A program made the translations under genes and the position numbers. From Dicyema japonicum (lineage: Eukaryota; Dicyemida; Rhombozoa; Dicyemidae), in NCBI GenBank assembly GCA_011109175.1, contig RDEW01000032.1, positions 671,909 to 735,908 on the forward strand: a stretch of DNA of 64,000 nucleotides, given 5' to 3'. The notes below the pieces were generated by a model. It made no database searches and had not been told where the DNA came from. It saw only the letters and a list, made by a program, of their open reading frames with translations. The stretch's first letter is position 1, and each line of letters begins with the position of its first letter. This document shows positions 12,682 through 25,195 of this stretch, piece after piece.

Positions 12682-13547
12682 GTTACTGCCTGAGATAATA
12701 TTTTTTCTCAATTTTAAGACAAAACAGGTTTGCATAAAATTTTCCGTAAATTTATTGATCCCATGAAAAAAGCTGGTGGTACTACGATTACTTGTGCGGA
12801 AACCAATACACCTACTTGTATTCATCAGGAAGCCCAGGACATTGTGTAATAGAAGTACGAGATCATAATTGATTAAAGGGCTAAAGGGGACTATTGCAGC
12901 CCTCTTTTTGAGTGATTTTCCATTCTTCTAATTCTATGAAACAAATGACGAAATGATCAGATAACTTCTTTTGGAATTAGACAAGTGAAACCACCAGATA
13001 ACCGTGTAATATCTGATAGACAGACATGTGGTTAAGGCAAACTCATAACAGAATAGTTGTATTAAATTCATCCACCTCTTAAATTTAAGAATACGGATGG
13101 CTGAAATGAAAGGAATGGCTGAAGTGGGGATTCCCAGAGAAAAATCGAATGAATCCGGTGGGCAAAAGAAGAAGGATAGACAAGAGAAAAGATGACTCAG
13201 ACTCGGTCAGGAAGGAAGAATTGGGGGAAAGATAACAAGCCCAAATGTCTACGTTTTCTCCTAAAGGCATGTAAGAAAGTCTATAGTGTGCCAGATTGAC
13301 TCGAACTTCCTTAGGCAAGGTAGCTTGAATGTCAGTTACATTCAGGTTTTTGATGACATTTGTGGTAATTAAGTAATTTACCCCCCTTAAGGCGTGAAGA
13401 ATCGTTATCAGTATATAGTGACTAACAAAATATACTTTAGATTTAATAATGACATTTTTTATTAGATTAAAAAAATAATAAAAATTTATATTATATTTAT
13501 ATTAAATTAAATTAGGTTTAAATATTAATTTATTTTTTCTGGTTAAC
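12682..13547. other. Intergenic, nothing recognised
   Basis: No frame resembles a known family. The region from 13440 to 13545 is extremely AT-rich and probably holds the 3' end of the neighbouring minus-strand gene. Confidence 0.4.
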
Positions 13548-14046
13548 CTATTTTGGAATAAATTTTAGATTCTTCCTATTTCTGATCTTCCTAAACGAAT
13601 CTTTTATTGTTTGCATATTTAAAATGTTTGCTTCAAAATCAAATGGAAATCGTAACATTAATAAAGCCAGTGGGAAAAAAAAGATTCCAATGAAATATAT
13701 AGATGACGATATAAAGCGAAGACAATCTCTAAGCAAAAGGAAACATGGAATAATAAAAAAGGTTGTTTCCACTAAATTACTATAGGCTGGTGAATTGGCG
13801 ACTCTGACAGGAAGTGAGATCGCAGTGATAATATACAGTCCGACAAAAATTTTCTCAATTTTTTCTACGGATAAATTCAAGCCCTTCTTCGAGGGAGAAA
13901 ATGGAATGAGGACCCTTTCTAGAATCCTCGACGGGGATGAAAATATTAACCATTAATAATTTTTTAATTAATTTTATACTTCCTTCCTCCATGTTGATAA
14001 ACTTCCATTCTGTCTTGTGTGAGAGGTCATATGAGTCTACTCCCAA
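13548..14046 (-). CDS. Putative multi-pass membrane protein, unrecognised
   Basis: Two overlapping minus-strand frames probably form one gene. The 3' frame (about 13940-13548) encodes hydrophobic stretches near IFVGLYIITAISLPV, VETTFFIIPCFLLL and SSIYFIGIFFFPLALLMLRF, then a basic tail FRKIRNRKNLKFIPK. The upstream frame (14046-13858) is hydrophilic with a KLIKKLLMVNIFIP segment. A short intron like those elsewhere in the window could join them, but I could not fix its ends. At least three membrane segments are likely. I do not recognise the family. It could also be a chance AT-rich ORF, since AT-rich DNA tends to encode hydrophobic residues. Confidence 0.4.
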
Positions 14047-14399
14047 ACGTCTTTATTGCTTTTGGTGTATCGAAAGATATCTTGGGTTTTCAACGTAAGT
14101 GAGCTAATGAGAATTTGGTCACGTGGGTATTTGCACAAATTTTTATATTGTCTTAGTACCTTTGTTTTTTCGGATAACGTGGGTAGACAAAATGACGAGT
14201 AACTTTAGAAGGACCAGGATCCCCAATTGTAATCTTACGTTTGAATGTGGACACAAAGGAAGAACTTGATAGATACGATCATTCGTGACACCACATGACT
14301 ACACTGTTGCAACTCCAGTTATTTGTCTGATTGATTGTAAAATTGATATTAATGTGTCATTACGGTGACGGTGGTAAACAAGGCCAGTCAGGGTCAGGG

Positions 14400-14570
14400 T
14401 ATTTAATAATAAAGATAATAAAAATCATTGACCCTGTTAAACAGAACCGGATCTCTTATCGCGAAGATGGAAAATGATAGAAAAGAAAGAAGCTGGCTAA
14501 TTGAGGGTATCTCTGCAAATCGTCAGGGGAATGCGTTCTCGATTATGAGAGCATGTAAATTTAAAATAAA
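14400..14570 (+). mobile_element. R2-like retroelement 3' tail fragment
   Basis: The plus-strand frame reads RSWLIEGISANRQGNAFSIM, which aligns with the last residues of the large R2-like ORF at 49532-52072 (RRWLFERISLAILRGNSHAV). Only the C-terminal tip is present, as after severe 5' truncation. Confidence 0.6.
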
Positions 14571-15761
14571 TGTCAACTACTGCAACGTTTATTTTAGTGT
14601 AACCGTAGTGTATGTGACATCAAACAATGTAAAAGAGTGCTCCTTTCAGACAACCAACCGATTCGTACCCCCTTTCTCCATACTGGAGTCAGCTACTTTC
14701 TTCCAGTGTCGAATGTTTACAGTCTATTTCTTAAGCTAACCATCTAGAAAGCAATCCTGAATTATCCAACACGTGAAATAAAAAAACCGTGATCTCTCAC
14801 TTCCGCCATTCTACAAGCCGCTCTATAGTCCTGATAAACTTTAACATTTTCAACGGAGATTGGTTGTAAGACAACAACCCCCTCGACAAAATGGACGTTG
14901 CTTTTCATGGAAATCAACTGGAAGAGCGATTGAGTTTTCCTTCCTCAATTTTATCATTCAGACTTTCAAGCAAACAATAGCACGTCTTTCATCGACCATT
15001 CCAAAATAGTCTCCCACAACCCTTCTGGTATGACCATATTTATGTTCTACTCAAGGGTCCTTCTGACCACGACAGTCTGAATATATGTCCGTAGAGTGTC
15101 ACCTACTTTGAGTGTGTTTTGGTGGTGCTTAAACGATCTACGTGTGACCTCTAAGAAGCAATGGTTTATAGAAAGACATAGACAAATTAGAAATACGTTG
15201 CAGGATTCCGAATCGAACCTATGAAATCTACCAAACATGAACTTTTTTCGGCAAATATGGCCATTCAATTGAATCTCCCCCTAATTCCGCGACTATATGC
15301 CTAATTTGGCAACGGAGGCCGTATGCGGGTTTCTCCCTGATCCATGGTTTCAAGAATCTTACCGATATCCAATGCTATCCGACCTCCTCTGAGTTTCTCC
15401 CTGATCTAATGTGTTGGTTTTGAAAATCTTGAGTTTTTGTTCAATTAATTTGGCTGTTTTGGATCTATCATCACCGCCCAAAGAGTAGGTGGGTTTCTTA
15501 TAAACATTTTTATTGCATTGAAATGGGAGACTGTGCGATTGGAGGACCTAAAAGCTTTCATTTTGTATCCCACCAGGTTATAGTCAACGAAGGGGTAGAC
15601 TTCATCCAATTGATATTCTTATAGTCTAATCTGGGCAGTCTTTAATTTTTGGAGTCACTCTTCAAGTCGTAAACCAAACCAACTGACGAGAAAGGCGATA
15701 CTACCAGAAGCGAGTGTTAATTCGGGGGATGTAATGCTATCTTTGGATTTGTATAGTGTTT

Positions 15762-15870
15762 ATCAATCGATCGTTCAAAATTACTAGGGTATGCAGATTC
15801 GCCAGTTGGTTCTTGAACTAATCCAGGTGCTTTACGCCATGGCCAACTGGTCGATCGCAATCGATTGATT
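15762..15870. repeat. Imperfect inverted repeat around CGATCG motifs
   Basis: The left arm starts ATCAATCGATCG and reaches GCCAGTTGG near 15809. The right arm starts CCAACTGGTCGATCG at 15843 and ends ATCGATTGAT near 15870. The arms pair at both ends with an unpaired insertion in the left arm, giving a potential hairpin with a loop of about 30 nt. Confidence 0.6.
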
Positions 15871-16039
15871 TTTAACGATGCGATTGATATCGCACAACTA
15901 TTTGTATTTTCCTGTTTATTTTTCTAAGAATTATTAGCCATCATGCTTATGAAGGACAGAACAACTATCTATAATTGTTTAATAAGTTTTTGTTATTATT
16001 CGATTTATTACCTTAACAAGCGAATTTAATTAACAAAAA

Positions 16040-16200
16040 AATCCATCAAACGTGGTCCCAGCCGACATTACCGACGTTGCGTGCCTCTCATGATTGCAAC
16101 AGAGATCATCTGGAGAAGCCACCGGGTCTCATGTACGTCGTGGCTTTCTAGTGTAGCTAGGCGTTCAGCGATTCCCCACTTCGCTTCGTGACGACCCCCT
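16040..16200 (-). mobile_element. Possible LINE 3' tail, strongly decayed
   Basis: The block GTGGTCCCAGCCGAC resembles the reverse complement of the family C-terminus (GTGATCCCAGCC in better copies). It is followed on the coding strand side by sequence like the RR-rich end of the LINE ORF2. Divergence is too high for certainty. Confidence 0.35.
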
Positions 16201-17499
16201 TATGACAAAAACAATTTATCAGCAATTAAGAGACCTATTAACATAATCTCCAACGCAGTATTTTGATTTCCTTTAATGATTTCTTCAACTTTTGTATCAG
16301 ACAATTTTGTGACGATAAATTATTCTTGTAGGGATTCTTCGTTGAGACTGGGTCACGTTTCTATGGACGCCCATACGTCACTCTTCCTAGGATAAATGAA
16401 ATGTGGCGAACATTTGGATGACTTAGAGAGTTTGCGTACGACTGTAGATGGTGGAACCGCTTACTTTGATAGTTTCTAACTCAAGATGTTGAGAGACGTA
16501 ATAATGGGATACGAATAATTGGAAAGTAATGGATAATAAAATCACCCTCATCTTATAGGAAAATTTTTGTCAATTTACTTTTATTTCATAGAATGTCCTT
16601 GTTACTACATCAATTCAGTTCCGCCATATAATTTCCATGTCTGTTCAACCACATACTCCCAATAGAGATTAGGACAAACAGAGTAGAGATACACGAGATT
16701 AGGAAGAGTGATTGGAGAATGATGTTTGCTTTGACAATGGAAATAGAAAAGGAAAACTCAGCCATTCCAAACTATTTTATACAAAAAATAAAATACTGGA
16801 TTTTCAATTACAGTAGAAGATTCCCCCTCCTTACTTCAGGAAGATATAAATGTTCATCGACTTTAAAGAGCTTTAAAATGCTATAAAACTGTGTAAATCC
16901 AATGTTCGCTTTAAGCCACGTGGCTTGGAAATATACACCTTCCCTGTTGTCATACGATTTATATTTTATAGAGTTTTGACAGGCGCTCCTTTAAACGGTG
17001 CTGTAGAGAGCTGGATGGAGTACTAACACAATTGTGGATTGGTGGACGTTTTTACGAAAAATGTGTGTAGACTTTCTGTAAAGCAAACAAACGGTGGTAA
17101 GATACGATAAACCTTTTGTGGACATGACATACACTGAATCACAAGTTAGGTCTCTTTAATGTAAACTTATAGACAAAATTGTATAAATCGTGAGACTGGT
17201 GGATACATCCAAAGATGGGGGAAATTCCCGGTGTGGAACCGCAAAAAGTGACTTTAGGTTTCAATAGCTGGCAAATACTCCACAATAAGTCGAAGATCAG
17301 TTCCACGTGTCGAATAGTTTATTTTACGTTTAGCTTTAAATTATTGATCTACGACCTATCCTAAGTAAAGGACAAGTTCCTTGTAGTCTTCAACATTGCT
17401 TCGATGACAAGATCATGTCATTTGCTTTTCGTTAGTTTTATTGACAATCATCATACACGTGCTGATTCTGGTGGATGATCATCCAAGTTCTTTCAATTT

Positions 17500-17720
17500 T
17501 GGTTGGACGAGATTCAAACTAGAATCCACGTGGATAGAACACTTGTTTTGTTCAGAACTTGGGTTTTTCAACGTCTCTTGAATCCGTTACCTCGACTATG
17601 CTTACACAAAGGAAGACAAAGGATTTCGTCAATCATGAAGCTAAGTAAACATTTTGTGCAATTAAGGTCCGTCACCACCTCGCCCTTCTGACAATTAACC
17701 ATTCTGCTACTTGTCCTAGT
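17500..17720 (+). repeat. Dispersed repeat family B, copy 2
   Basis: Plus-strand copy of the repeat also at 961-1165 (-) and 33682-33900 (-). It shares TTCAGAACTTGGGTTTTTC, the TTACCTCGACTATGCTTAC-like middle and CATGAAGCTAAGTA. This copy is open for 62 codons, but the other copies do not keep that frame. Confidence 0.6.
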
Positions 17721-17999
17721 TGTCAATTCTTATTTTATCTTCATGCCTCATTTTGATTGACAAATACTTAGTTTCCTCACTAACAGTTAAAACCTACTAA
17801 AAATAGCCAAAATGTGGCGGATTCAGGTTTACTAGAATTTTTAATCAACTGTTATTCCCCCAATTCTTAGATAAATACTTTTCATTCACTAAACCAAGAT
17901 TTTCCAGAATATGTCCCCCACTATTGAAAGTTACTAAATTAACAGTGAAAGTCAACTAAAATAACAAACAGACTCAACTTTATTACAAGGAAAAACAAA

Positions 18000-20900
18000 T
18001 TAAGAATTCTCCAACTCATTAACAATAACAGTATTATCAGCTTGCATAGCTCTCAGCCTCTCAATCTCCTCAAGTTCATCCCTCTGTCTTCGTTCCAGTT
18101 CAGCCAGACGTTCTCTCTCAGCCTTAATCTCAGCATCCTAACATCAAACAAACACAAACCTTTGATTTCTTCCATTCTGAGTAAACTTGGACCATATTCG
18201 TGTATATCCTCTCAACTTGTAAAGTCATCTCCCCAACATCCTCCACAATAGTAAACCCATCCACGTGCTCCCCAAGCCTCCTTGTAGACGGATAAACCTC
18301 ATTATGAACCAAAACCAGCTTGGAAGGCTTTTGTTGTAGCTACAGTAACACAAAGTAATAACCAAATCAAAGACAGGCTTTAGGTCGGGACAACCCAAAA
18401 ACAGAGACAACCTCCCAAATATGTACAACCCAAGTCTAGCACGAGAAAGAGCCACAATAAGACGCCTAACATCCCTTAGGTGTCCCACGTGCTTGGTTTT
18501 GACCAAAGATAGCAAAATATAATCATTCTGCCGACCCTGGTACTTGTCGACCGTACAGATCTAAACATCAAAAATATCCTGTAACCTTAGCGGGGGACCC
18601 AAAGAATGGGTTATTGGCACAACGAACTCTCACGACGTCCTTGATTAACTGAACCTGTCCATTGTACGTCGACAGTATGGTTATTCGGTCCTTGGGGTAC
18701 CCCAATAGACGCATATACATGAAGAGCGCCACTGCATACTCCGCCTCTCCCAAATTCTGGGTTATAATAGATCAAAGTACTTGGTAAAAGTACTGGGTCG
18801 GTTCCTGTTCCCCCACTCCATTGAGATCTTCCACATTAATAAACTGACAGTCATGTAAAAGTCCAGGGTTGGCCATTTTAAAGTCAGGGTCATTCATAAT
18901 ATGAGGAAGACTCCCCAACTGTGAATACCTCCATTTGTACAAGTCACAAATACTGAATATCCCCAATATGTACCTCGGTCGTGCCCTCCCCTGCATGTCC
19001 AGTTGTATTGTAGGGACTCCAAAACTGATGAATCTGGCAAACAGGGACTGTTCCATATTACAGTACTTTTGTAGCACTGTGTTCTTAACTATTGGTGGAA
19101 GTTGGTAGTGATCCCCCAACATTATCCACCTCTTCAGTGGATTCCCAATAGTCTCAGTCGGTCTCTACCAATTAGGTGACTAAAAACCTGCAAAAGTAGA
19201 GGAATGAATGTCTCAATCTCCAACACTCTCCCAGCCTCCTCCATGACGATAGTGTCAAACTAGAGTAACCCCAAATCAAACTCTAAAGTCGGAGGCCAAC
19301 AGATCAGTCCTCTTAAGAGCAGCGTGAGTGCACGTCATGGCTATAATTCTGGCTTCCTTCACAAGGAGGTAGTTCACTCGGTCCTTTCTATTTCTGAGTA
19401 GTTCAAACGGGTGAAATTGCTGGGGGTTACACAATCAGCATACTCTCAGTCTCTCAAATATACTGCACATATGAGAGTAACATTGTAGGGCTACATCAAA
19501 GTCCTCGTCCCAGTCGGCACCTTTGAAGATATTTTCAGAAGTAATATCATTGAAAAAATCCATAAAAGGGAAGTTTTCAGCAATAAAATCAACATTTCCC
19601 TACAAATAAACTCAAATAATACCGTCTCATCCTTTTTAATAGCCTCCACAAATCTCTTCCACCTTGGCTTAACCTCGTGAGTAAAAAAGTGATCAGCACT
19701 CTCACAGTCATGTTCCACCCAATTGGTTATGGACAAAGACTTTTGTAGTCTGGTCACATCGTCCAATAACTCCAGTCTAGTAGCCAGAGCGTAGTCCACT
19801 CGTCCATAGCTTCAATCGGAGAAACAACTTACCGACTGAAATTCTTGTCAGTGTCCAAGTCCTCCTCTCCATGTCCCAGTCTCAATAGGTACCTCTCCTC
19901 AATATCCAGGGAGATCAACTTCTCAAACAGTTGATTTAAAGCTTGGTTCGAATGAGTAACAATCAGAGTCCTCTCCCTACTAAAATTGTGGTACAAATTG
20001 GCTATTATTTGGGCGGCCACGTCTGTTTTACCAGTCCCAGGTGGTCCCACAATCTAAAATACGCCAAAATGGGGACCATTGTGAGTCCAGGTTGCATTCC
20101 AGAGTGAATCGCTTCTACTTGCTTTGGAGTAAACCTCACTGAATTACTAAACAATAACACGTGACACAAACTATCTTTTCTGAGGCAGAAATGGCGGAAT
20201 CTCAAATTTACAAGCCCCGGATTTTACAGTGACGTCATTTTCAGAAGTAAAAGTGAGACTTGAGGTCATTAGAATTAATACTGAAAGGGAGGTAGTAGAT
20301 CCTCAAGGGGCTCAGCGTTTTCAGCAGAAAATTGAAACCCCGGAAAGCTCTCTCTGAGATGGGGGATATCTAAAAAGGTGTCATTCCAATTGAAGCTCGA
20401 AATCCGCGATTCGAGACTTAATGAGTAAATTCTGATACTTTTTATAGCACGCTAGTGAGGGGTCGCCATAACCGAGGAATGCCTCTCCAATCCAGTCGGG
20501 TACCATCGGTTTTGAGTTGAGTAGTCCCCGAATGGTCTCGAGGACCGCCTTAAAGTTGTTAACCTCAGACTTTCTCCTCATAAAAAAGTTGAAGGATTGG
20601 TAAATGTCCTAAAATGCCTAACCACCCATACAATGTGCTTTTCCTGTTGCATATCAATCTGATACTGAATGGGGTCTAGAGCCACTCTGTAAACACGTTC
20701 ATCCTCCACGAATGGGGGTCGGGGAAGGTCTATATAGGACTTTATGTCTTACTATAATCAAGTTCGTTTCCGTCGTCGTCCAAAATAGACTTAATCTCAC
20801 AACCGCGGACAAACACAACCCAAGAAGGATTAAACCTCTCAGAGTTAGGACGAACGGTCACAAGGAAGCCAACGTCGTACTCTGCATAGACTCCCACTCA

Positions 20901-22419
20901 TTCTTGACCTCCCGCGGAAGGTTTAAGTGGAGAGTCAACTCTCCAATGACTGCCGATGGGTGTCTCTGAGCCAGCTTTGGCTTACCCACTTGAATTATCC
21001 TGAAATTCTGTATAGGTTGAGCCATTCGAGCCCATCCGTCAAAGACCACGTGTTCTGGTCCAGAGATACTGCAATTAATAAACCATGAACTGTGGTTTCA
21101 GTCGTTCAATTGAGTTTTCCAGTTCCTGTTTTACCTCAAACGTGGACTCCAACCGGAAGAGCAAAAAATTCCGTAAATAGTAGTCAAAAAGAGACAAAAA
21201 CTGCAAATTCATCTTCGGTAACGGAAAGCAGTCTAAGTTTTGTTATTCAACTACCCTTTTCTGTGATTTGTTGTACTCCCGTGTTGTTTTCCCCCCAAAT
21301 GAACTCTTCAGTAGGATATAAAGGCAGATTATTGAGTTGTTCAATCTGCAGAGGTCGTCGAGAGAATTTGGAGATCTAAAACTGTGGCTAATGAAAAACC
21401 ATGATTTCTATGATAAAATCCGTGGAGAAGTCGTGTTGCGGACAGATAAGCTTCATCTCAACAGCGAGATCTTTTAAAGTTGAAGGTCTATGGGGTTAAG
21501 GGGCATATCTTACTCGACAGTGCGGAGGGCAGCCTCTATTGACTTTGGGTTGTCCACGTTGGCTACGGAGACGAGGGTGAATGCTTTGAGTTTCTCAGGC
21601 TCGACTTTGAAGAGGAGTTTCTGAAGATGAGTCATTTTGTTGTAGTGGAGGTCGAGAACTGCAATCCCGGGGAATTCGTCCCCTGTGTATAGGTCGATCT
21701 CTGCGTAGTAGTAGGACTCGAACACGTCCATGATTTGTCGAAAGATTGCTGAAGTTTTGAATAGTTCCAGTCTTTTGAGACGAATCACCACGTGGGTGTA
21801 GTCGAGGACAATGTGGAAGAACCTCTTATTGTAATAAATGCTCTCCAGTGTTATAAGGAGGTCGACAAAGTGCATAGAAAGCGGTAAATTTGGGGTGTTA
21901 GAGGAGAGGAACTTTTCTATCATTTTGTGTAGAAAGGTGGCATAAGTGTCCTCAGCCGCTTGATCTTGGGAAGTCATCTTTTGGTATTTTTTATCGAAGG
22001 CTCTCCATGCCTTTCCCCAGCGAGAATTCTTGGCCAGTTCCTCATTCCGTCGTTCCTTTAATCAAAATGAAAACCAACCTCAGGAAGGACCGTCAAAACT
22101 CTAACAAAAACCAGTTTTTGTACAGAATGGAGAATAAAGTCCACGTGCAAACTGTTGAGACAGTTCTTTATAAAGATTATTAGTTCCATGTCTTCTCTAT
22201 AAAGGCAGATCTCCATTATTTTACTGAAAAAAACAGAAAAGTCAACATCAGTCTTGTAGGGGAAATGCTATCCTGGTAAAATAAGCCTAACCTCCCAAGG
22301 AGGAATCCGTTCGGTAAACCTTTCATTAATATCGGTGCATAGGGCGATGATCTGGTGGACTTGTTCGTCCTATTTGTTGTAATTTATATTATTACTGATA
22401 TTGAAGAAATTTTGCGCAT
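18000..22419 (-). CDS. AQR: Aquarius intron-binding spliceosomal helicase
   Basis: Ortholog of AQR, an SF1 RNA helicase of the intron-binding complex that joins the spliceosome near the branch site. In coding order: an ARM-like N-terminal region ([21 protein letters not shown] at 21870; [19 protein letters not shown]), a beta/stalk region ([20 protein letters not shown] near 21040), [20 protein letters not shown] (20575), Walker [17 protein letters not shown] (20050), [31 protein letters not shown] (motif II, 19235; usual Q of EEAxQ is R), [19 protein letters not shown] (19120), [23 protein letters not shown] across an intron, and [20 protein letters not shown] (motif VI, 18470). A coiled, Glu/Arg-rich tail ends at stop 18000-18002. 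Introns placed at 18561-18585, 18757-18780 and 22370-22395 (24-26 nt). The chosen ATG (22417-22419) gives an eight-codon first exon and lacks about 80 N-terminal residues of animal AQR, so the true start may lie upstream. Coordinates are outer limits. Confidence 0.92.
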
Positions 22420-22444
22420 TATTTTGATTATTTAGTATGCCACG

Positions 22445-22622
22445 AAAGCGTGATTTCAATTTATTTTAAATTAATTTTCAAAGTTATTAATATATTTTTA
22501 AATTTGTTTTTGCTACCCTATGAATCGTTAGTTAAAGCGTGATTTCAATTTATTTTAAATTAATTTTCAAAGTTATTAATATATTTTTAAATTTGTTTTT
22601 GCTACCCTATGAATCGTTAGTT
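22445..22622. repeat. Perfect 89-bp tandem duplication
   Basis: Units 22445-22533 and 22534-22622 read the same, starting AAAGCGTGATTTC and ending CGTTAG(TT). No N separates them. It lies upstream of the AQR start. It may be a recent duplication or an assembly artefact like the N-joined ones. Confidence 0.85.
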
Positions 22623-22647
22623 AATGCAAATTAATTAATTTAATTAC

Positions 22648-24182
22648 ATCTGCGTTAGTAAACTTTAATTAAGATTTTAGTGTGACGACATGCGGTTCAC
22701 CTGTTGTTGTGGTGGCGTCCGGTGCAAATTATGCACTAAAGAGAACCGTTTGAACTTCTCCACCCCTGTACGTCCTTTGGAAGGGTGGCCTACCAACTTC
22801 AATTTCCTAACCCGGGTTCTGATTTCATGCTGGTCATTCTCCAACTCAATGTCAGCGTTTCCTCTTGACCCGTTTGAAAGTGGACATTGCCATTATTCAG
22901 GAGTCTAAACTATCTACGTCAGCCCCCACCCCACGCTTCCCTGGTTACAATATACTCCGAAAGGACCGGACAAGAAGTCTCGGTGGAGGATTATTGACGT
23001 TTGTTAGTGAGGGTTTTTTGTTCACTGATGTCACCCTGTTTATATATTCTCTTTGCGGAGACACTATTCTGGAACAAATATCTATGGAAGTTCCTTTCTC
23101 ACCCTCAAGACGTTTTAAACTGTATAATATTTATATTTAACCTCATAGTTCGTCGACTTCCCTTATTCCAAAGTATGTTCCAAACTTATCGAAACTTTTT
23201 GAACTGAAAGATCTGGTATTATGCGGCGACCTAAATGCCAAACATCCACTCTGACTCCGGACACAATCAGCCGACAGTCGCGGCGAGTACATCCTCTCCT
23301 TACTTAATGACTAGACAATCCTCAATGACCATGACGCTCACATAAGGACCCCGTCCTGTAGAAGGGACAGTCCAACATCCCCGGACCTGTCCCTCTGCTC
23401 TCCTTCTATGGCTGGATGTATTTCATGGAATGTTCGTTATGGCTTCTCAAGTGACCACAACCCCATTGTGTTGAGACTTAGAAGGCCTATTTGTTCACTG
23501 TGTTGTTCTACAAAGTTCAAAAATTATTTGAAGGCTGATTGGCAAGGTTTCATGGCGTATGTGGACAATAGTCTGTTTGACCTTGCTATGGTTAATTGTA
23601 CAGTAGAGAAAACGGTCAAGATTCTGTCTGCTATCATTTTAAAAGCTGATGAACTTTTATACCTGTCGCCTCTTACAAGAAGTTCAATCCAAGATTATCA
23701 TCGCAAATTGTGTCACTCATCAAGAAACGAGATGCGGCGAAGAGAAAAAGAACACAGTCCAATAATTCCTTTTATTCTATACGTTCACTGAATACTAAAT
23801 TATCTGAGCTTATCCGAACTAATAACAGACTCAAATGGAGCCGTCTAGCTGGACGACTATGTCACAAAAACTCTTGCGCCACATTTCGGATAACGCTAAG
23901 AAAGATCAATAGCCTTATCAATAAAGAGGACTGCGGTACTGAGGCCGTCAAGCAAAATGTGGCCCATGCAGAAAAATTTCGGTCGGTTAGAAAAAAGTGC
24001 AAGCTGATTGAATTCCTATGCAAAAAGAAGAGAAGGCGCTTCCGGAATGCGGTTGGGTCATCAGAAGACCAGACGAAAAGAGTTCGGATGCTGTTGGAGG
24101 CTGGAATCACTTAATTAGTTAGTTTTGACTTATCTTTCTTGGTGGTCTTGGAGTTAAATAAAATAAATCCGCGTTAGTAAAC
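22648..24182 (+). mobile_element. Internally deleted LINE with target-site duplication
   Basis: The body (22664-24166) is flanked by a 16-bp direct repeat, ATCTGCGTTAGTAAAC at 22648 and ATCCGCGTTAGTAAAC at 24167 (one mismatch), a target-site duplication. The 5' part encodes an exonuclease-endonuclease-phosphatase domain: RLKVDIAIIQESKLS, RSLGGGLLTFVSEGF, LVLCGDLNAKHPLW, DHDAHIRTPSCRRDSP and SSDHNPIVLRLRR (terminal SDH). After the post-endonuclease linker (about 23800) the sequence goes directly to the ORF2 C-terminus (ending RRFRNAVGSSEDQ..LLEAGIT stop at 24114), so the whole RT is missing. The 3' UTR has the family CTTTCTTGGTGGTCTTGG signature and ends in AAATAAAATAAAT. Frameshifts and stops are present in the endonuclease. 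Intact ends mean it moved in this deleted form, or was deleted after insertion. Confidence 0.88.
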
Positions 24183-24184
24183 AG

Positions 24185-24280
24185 AGTTTATGGTTTCGTT
24201 TGTGCCACGTTTTTGACTATTCTTGCCGCTAGCCTTCTCCATCCCTTTCGTTGTTTTGCTCTCCTGATTTAGGCCAGATC
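24185..24280 (-). mobile_element. LINE C-terminal scrap
   Basis: The minus strand reads KQRKGWRRLAARIVKNVAQ then KP and a stop, which resembles the basic C-terminal end of some LINE ORF2 proteins. Short and without other support. Confidence 0.35.
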
Positions 24281-24317
24281 ATATGCATCCATCAATCAGT
24301 CCTCGATCACAGCATAA

Positions 24318-25195
24318 TCATCCACAAATGTCCTGGGAAGACAACTTTTGAACGTCTTCTGAATGTATAAAATTCAGTATGACCGAAAAATCAGGATGTT
24401 TAAACATCCATGGTTTAAGATTTTCTTTGTGCCAAAAATTTCCAAGTTTTCTTAGTTGGCCTTTGTTAAATAAGTCGAGTTGTTCCATATCTTTCTTTAA
24501 TGTTCCCCAAATACTTCGTTGTACACGAGGATGGTCGGACAAATCCATTATATAAACGTAACAGCATCTTAGTAGGAATTTGATTATTTCTAGAATGGGT
24601 AGTAATTTTAAAGTGCTATTGTGGCCAATATCTTTCGTCGTGTGATATCCTCTGAATCGCCAAGTAAAAATCCGAGTTTTAGGGTGTTCTTTCACTTTTC
24701 CTCAACTCGGCTTGGCGTTCTTTCAATGGTAAATATTTCAGTTTTATCTTTATTGACTTTGAGGGACCATTTACTCAAAATTGTTTTCGCTCTCTCCATA
24801 ATGCAAAAATGTGTATTTCCTTTAATAACGGAACACGACGGGGCCTTCGTTTATTGATTCCTTCACTGCGTAGTGTAGAAGTAATTATACGAAGGGACAC
24901 TGATGTTCCTGTACTATTTATATCATCAGCCAATTTTTTCGAGTAATTCTCGGTTTTGTACAAACTATTCTTTTCATTGAGATATTTTCCTCGGAGCAAT
25001 CTGATCTTGGTCGATTAATAACAGTTCCGTGTTGTTTCTATGGGAAATAATATTCCGAACAGTTCTTTTTGGCAATGTCAACAATTCAGAAATCTCTTTA
25101 TAACTTTTACCTCTTTGATGGGCCGTTACAACTAGTTGTTTTAGGTCCAAAGAATGCTCTTTCCTCACCGACATGATAATTTTAATAACGGGCAA
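24318..25195 (-). pseudogene. Tc1-like transposase relic
   Basis: The minus strand from 25195 encodes a helix-turn-helix start (MSVRKEHSLDLKQLVVTAHQ, RGKSYKEISELLTLPKRTVR). After a frame change it continues with ADDINSTGTSVSLRIITSTL and GINKRRPRRVPLLKEIH, typical of Tc1 transposases. Another frame change leads to IWGTLKKDM near 24510, the block after the third catalytic residue. Frameshifts separate all parts. The 5' end is duplicated across the N at 25255. A terminal repeat beginning near TACAGTTGATTAATAG (minus, around 25465) may be one end; the other end was not found. Confidence 0.82.

Larger units (their letters stand above)
14571..17500. other. Long region without a recognised gene
   Basis: Nearly 3 kb in which I see no credible protein family on either strand. 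It contains an inverted repeat at 15762-15870, a possible LINE 3' tail at 16040-16200, and CACGTG palindromes at about 14770, 16918, 17305 and 17457. Tiny exons split by 22-nt introns could be missed here. Confidence 0.4.

Noticed and set aside
15140-15230. Possible tRNA gene (GGTTCGATTC B-box-like word on the minus strand)
   Set aside because: No T-stem, acceptor stem or A box pairs with it in the right spacing.
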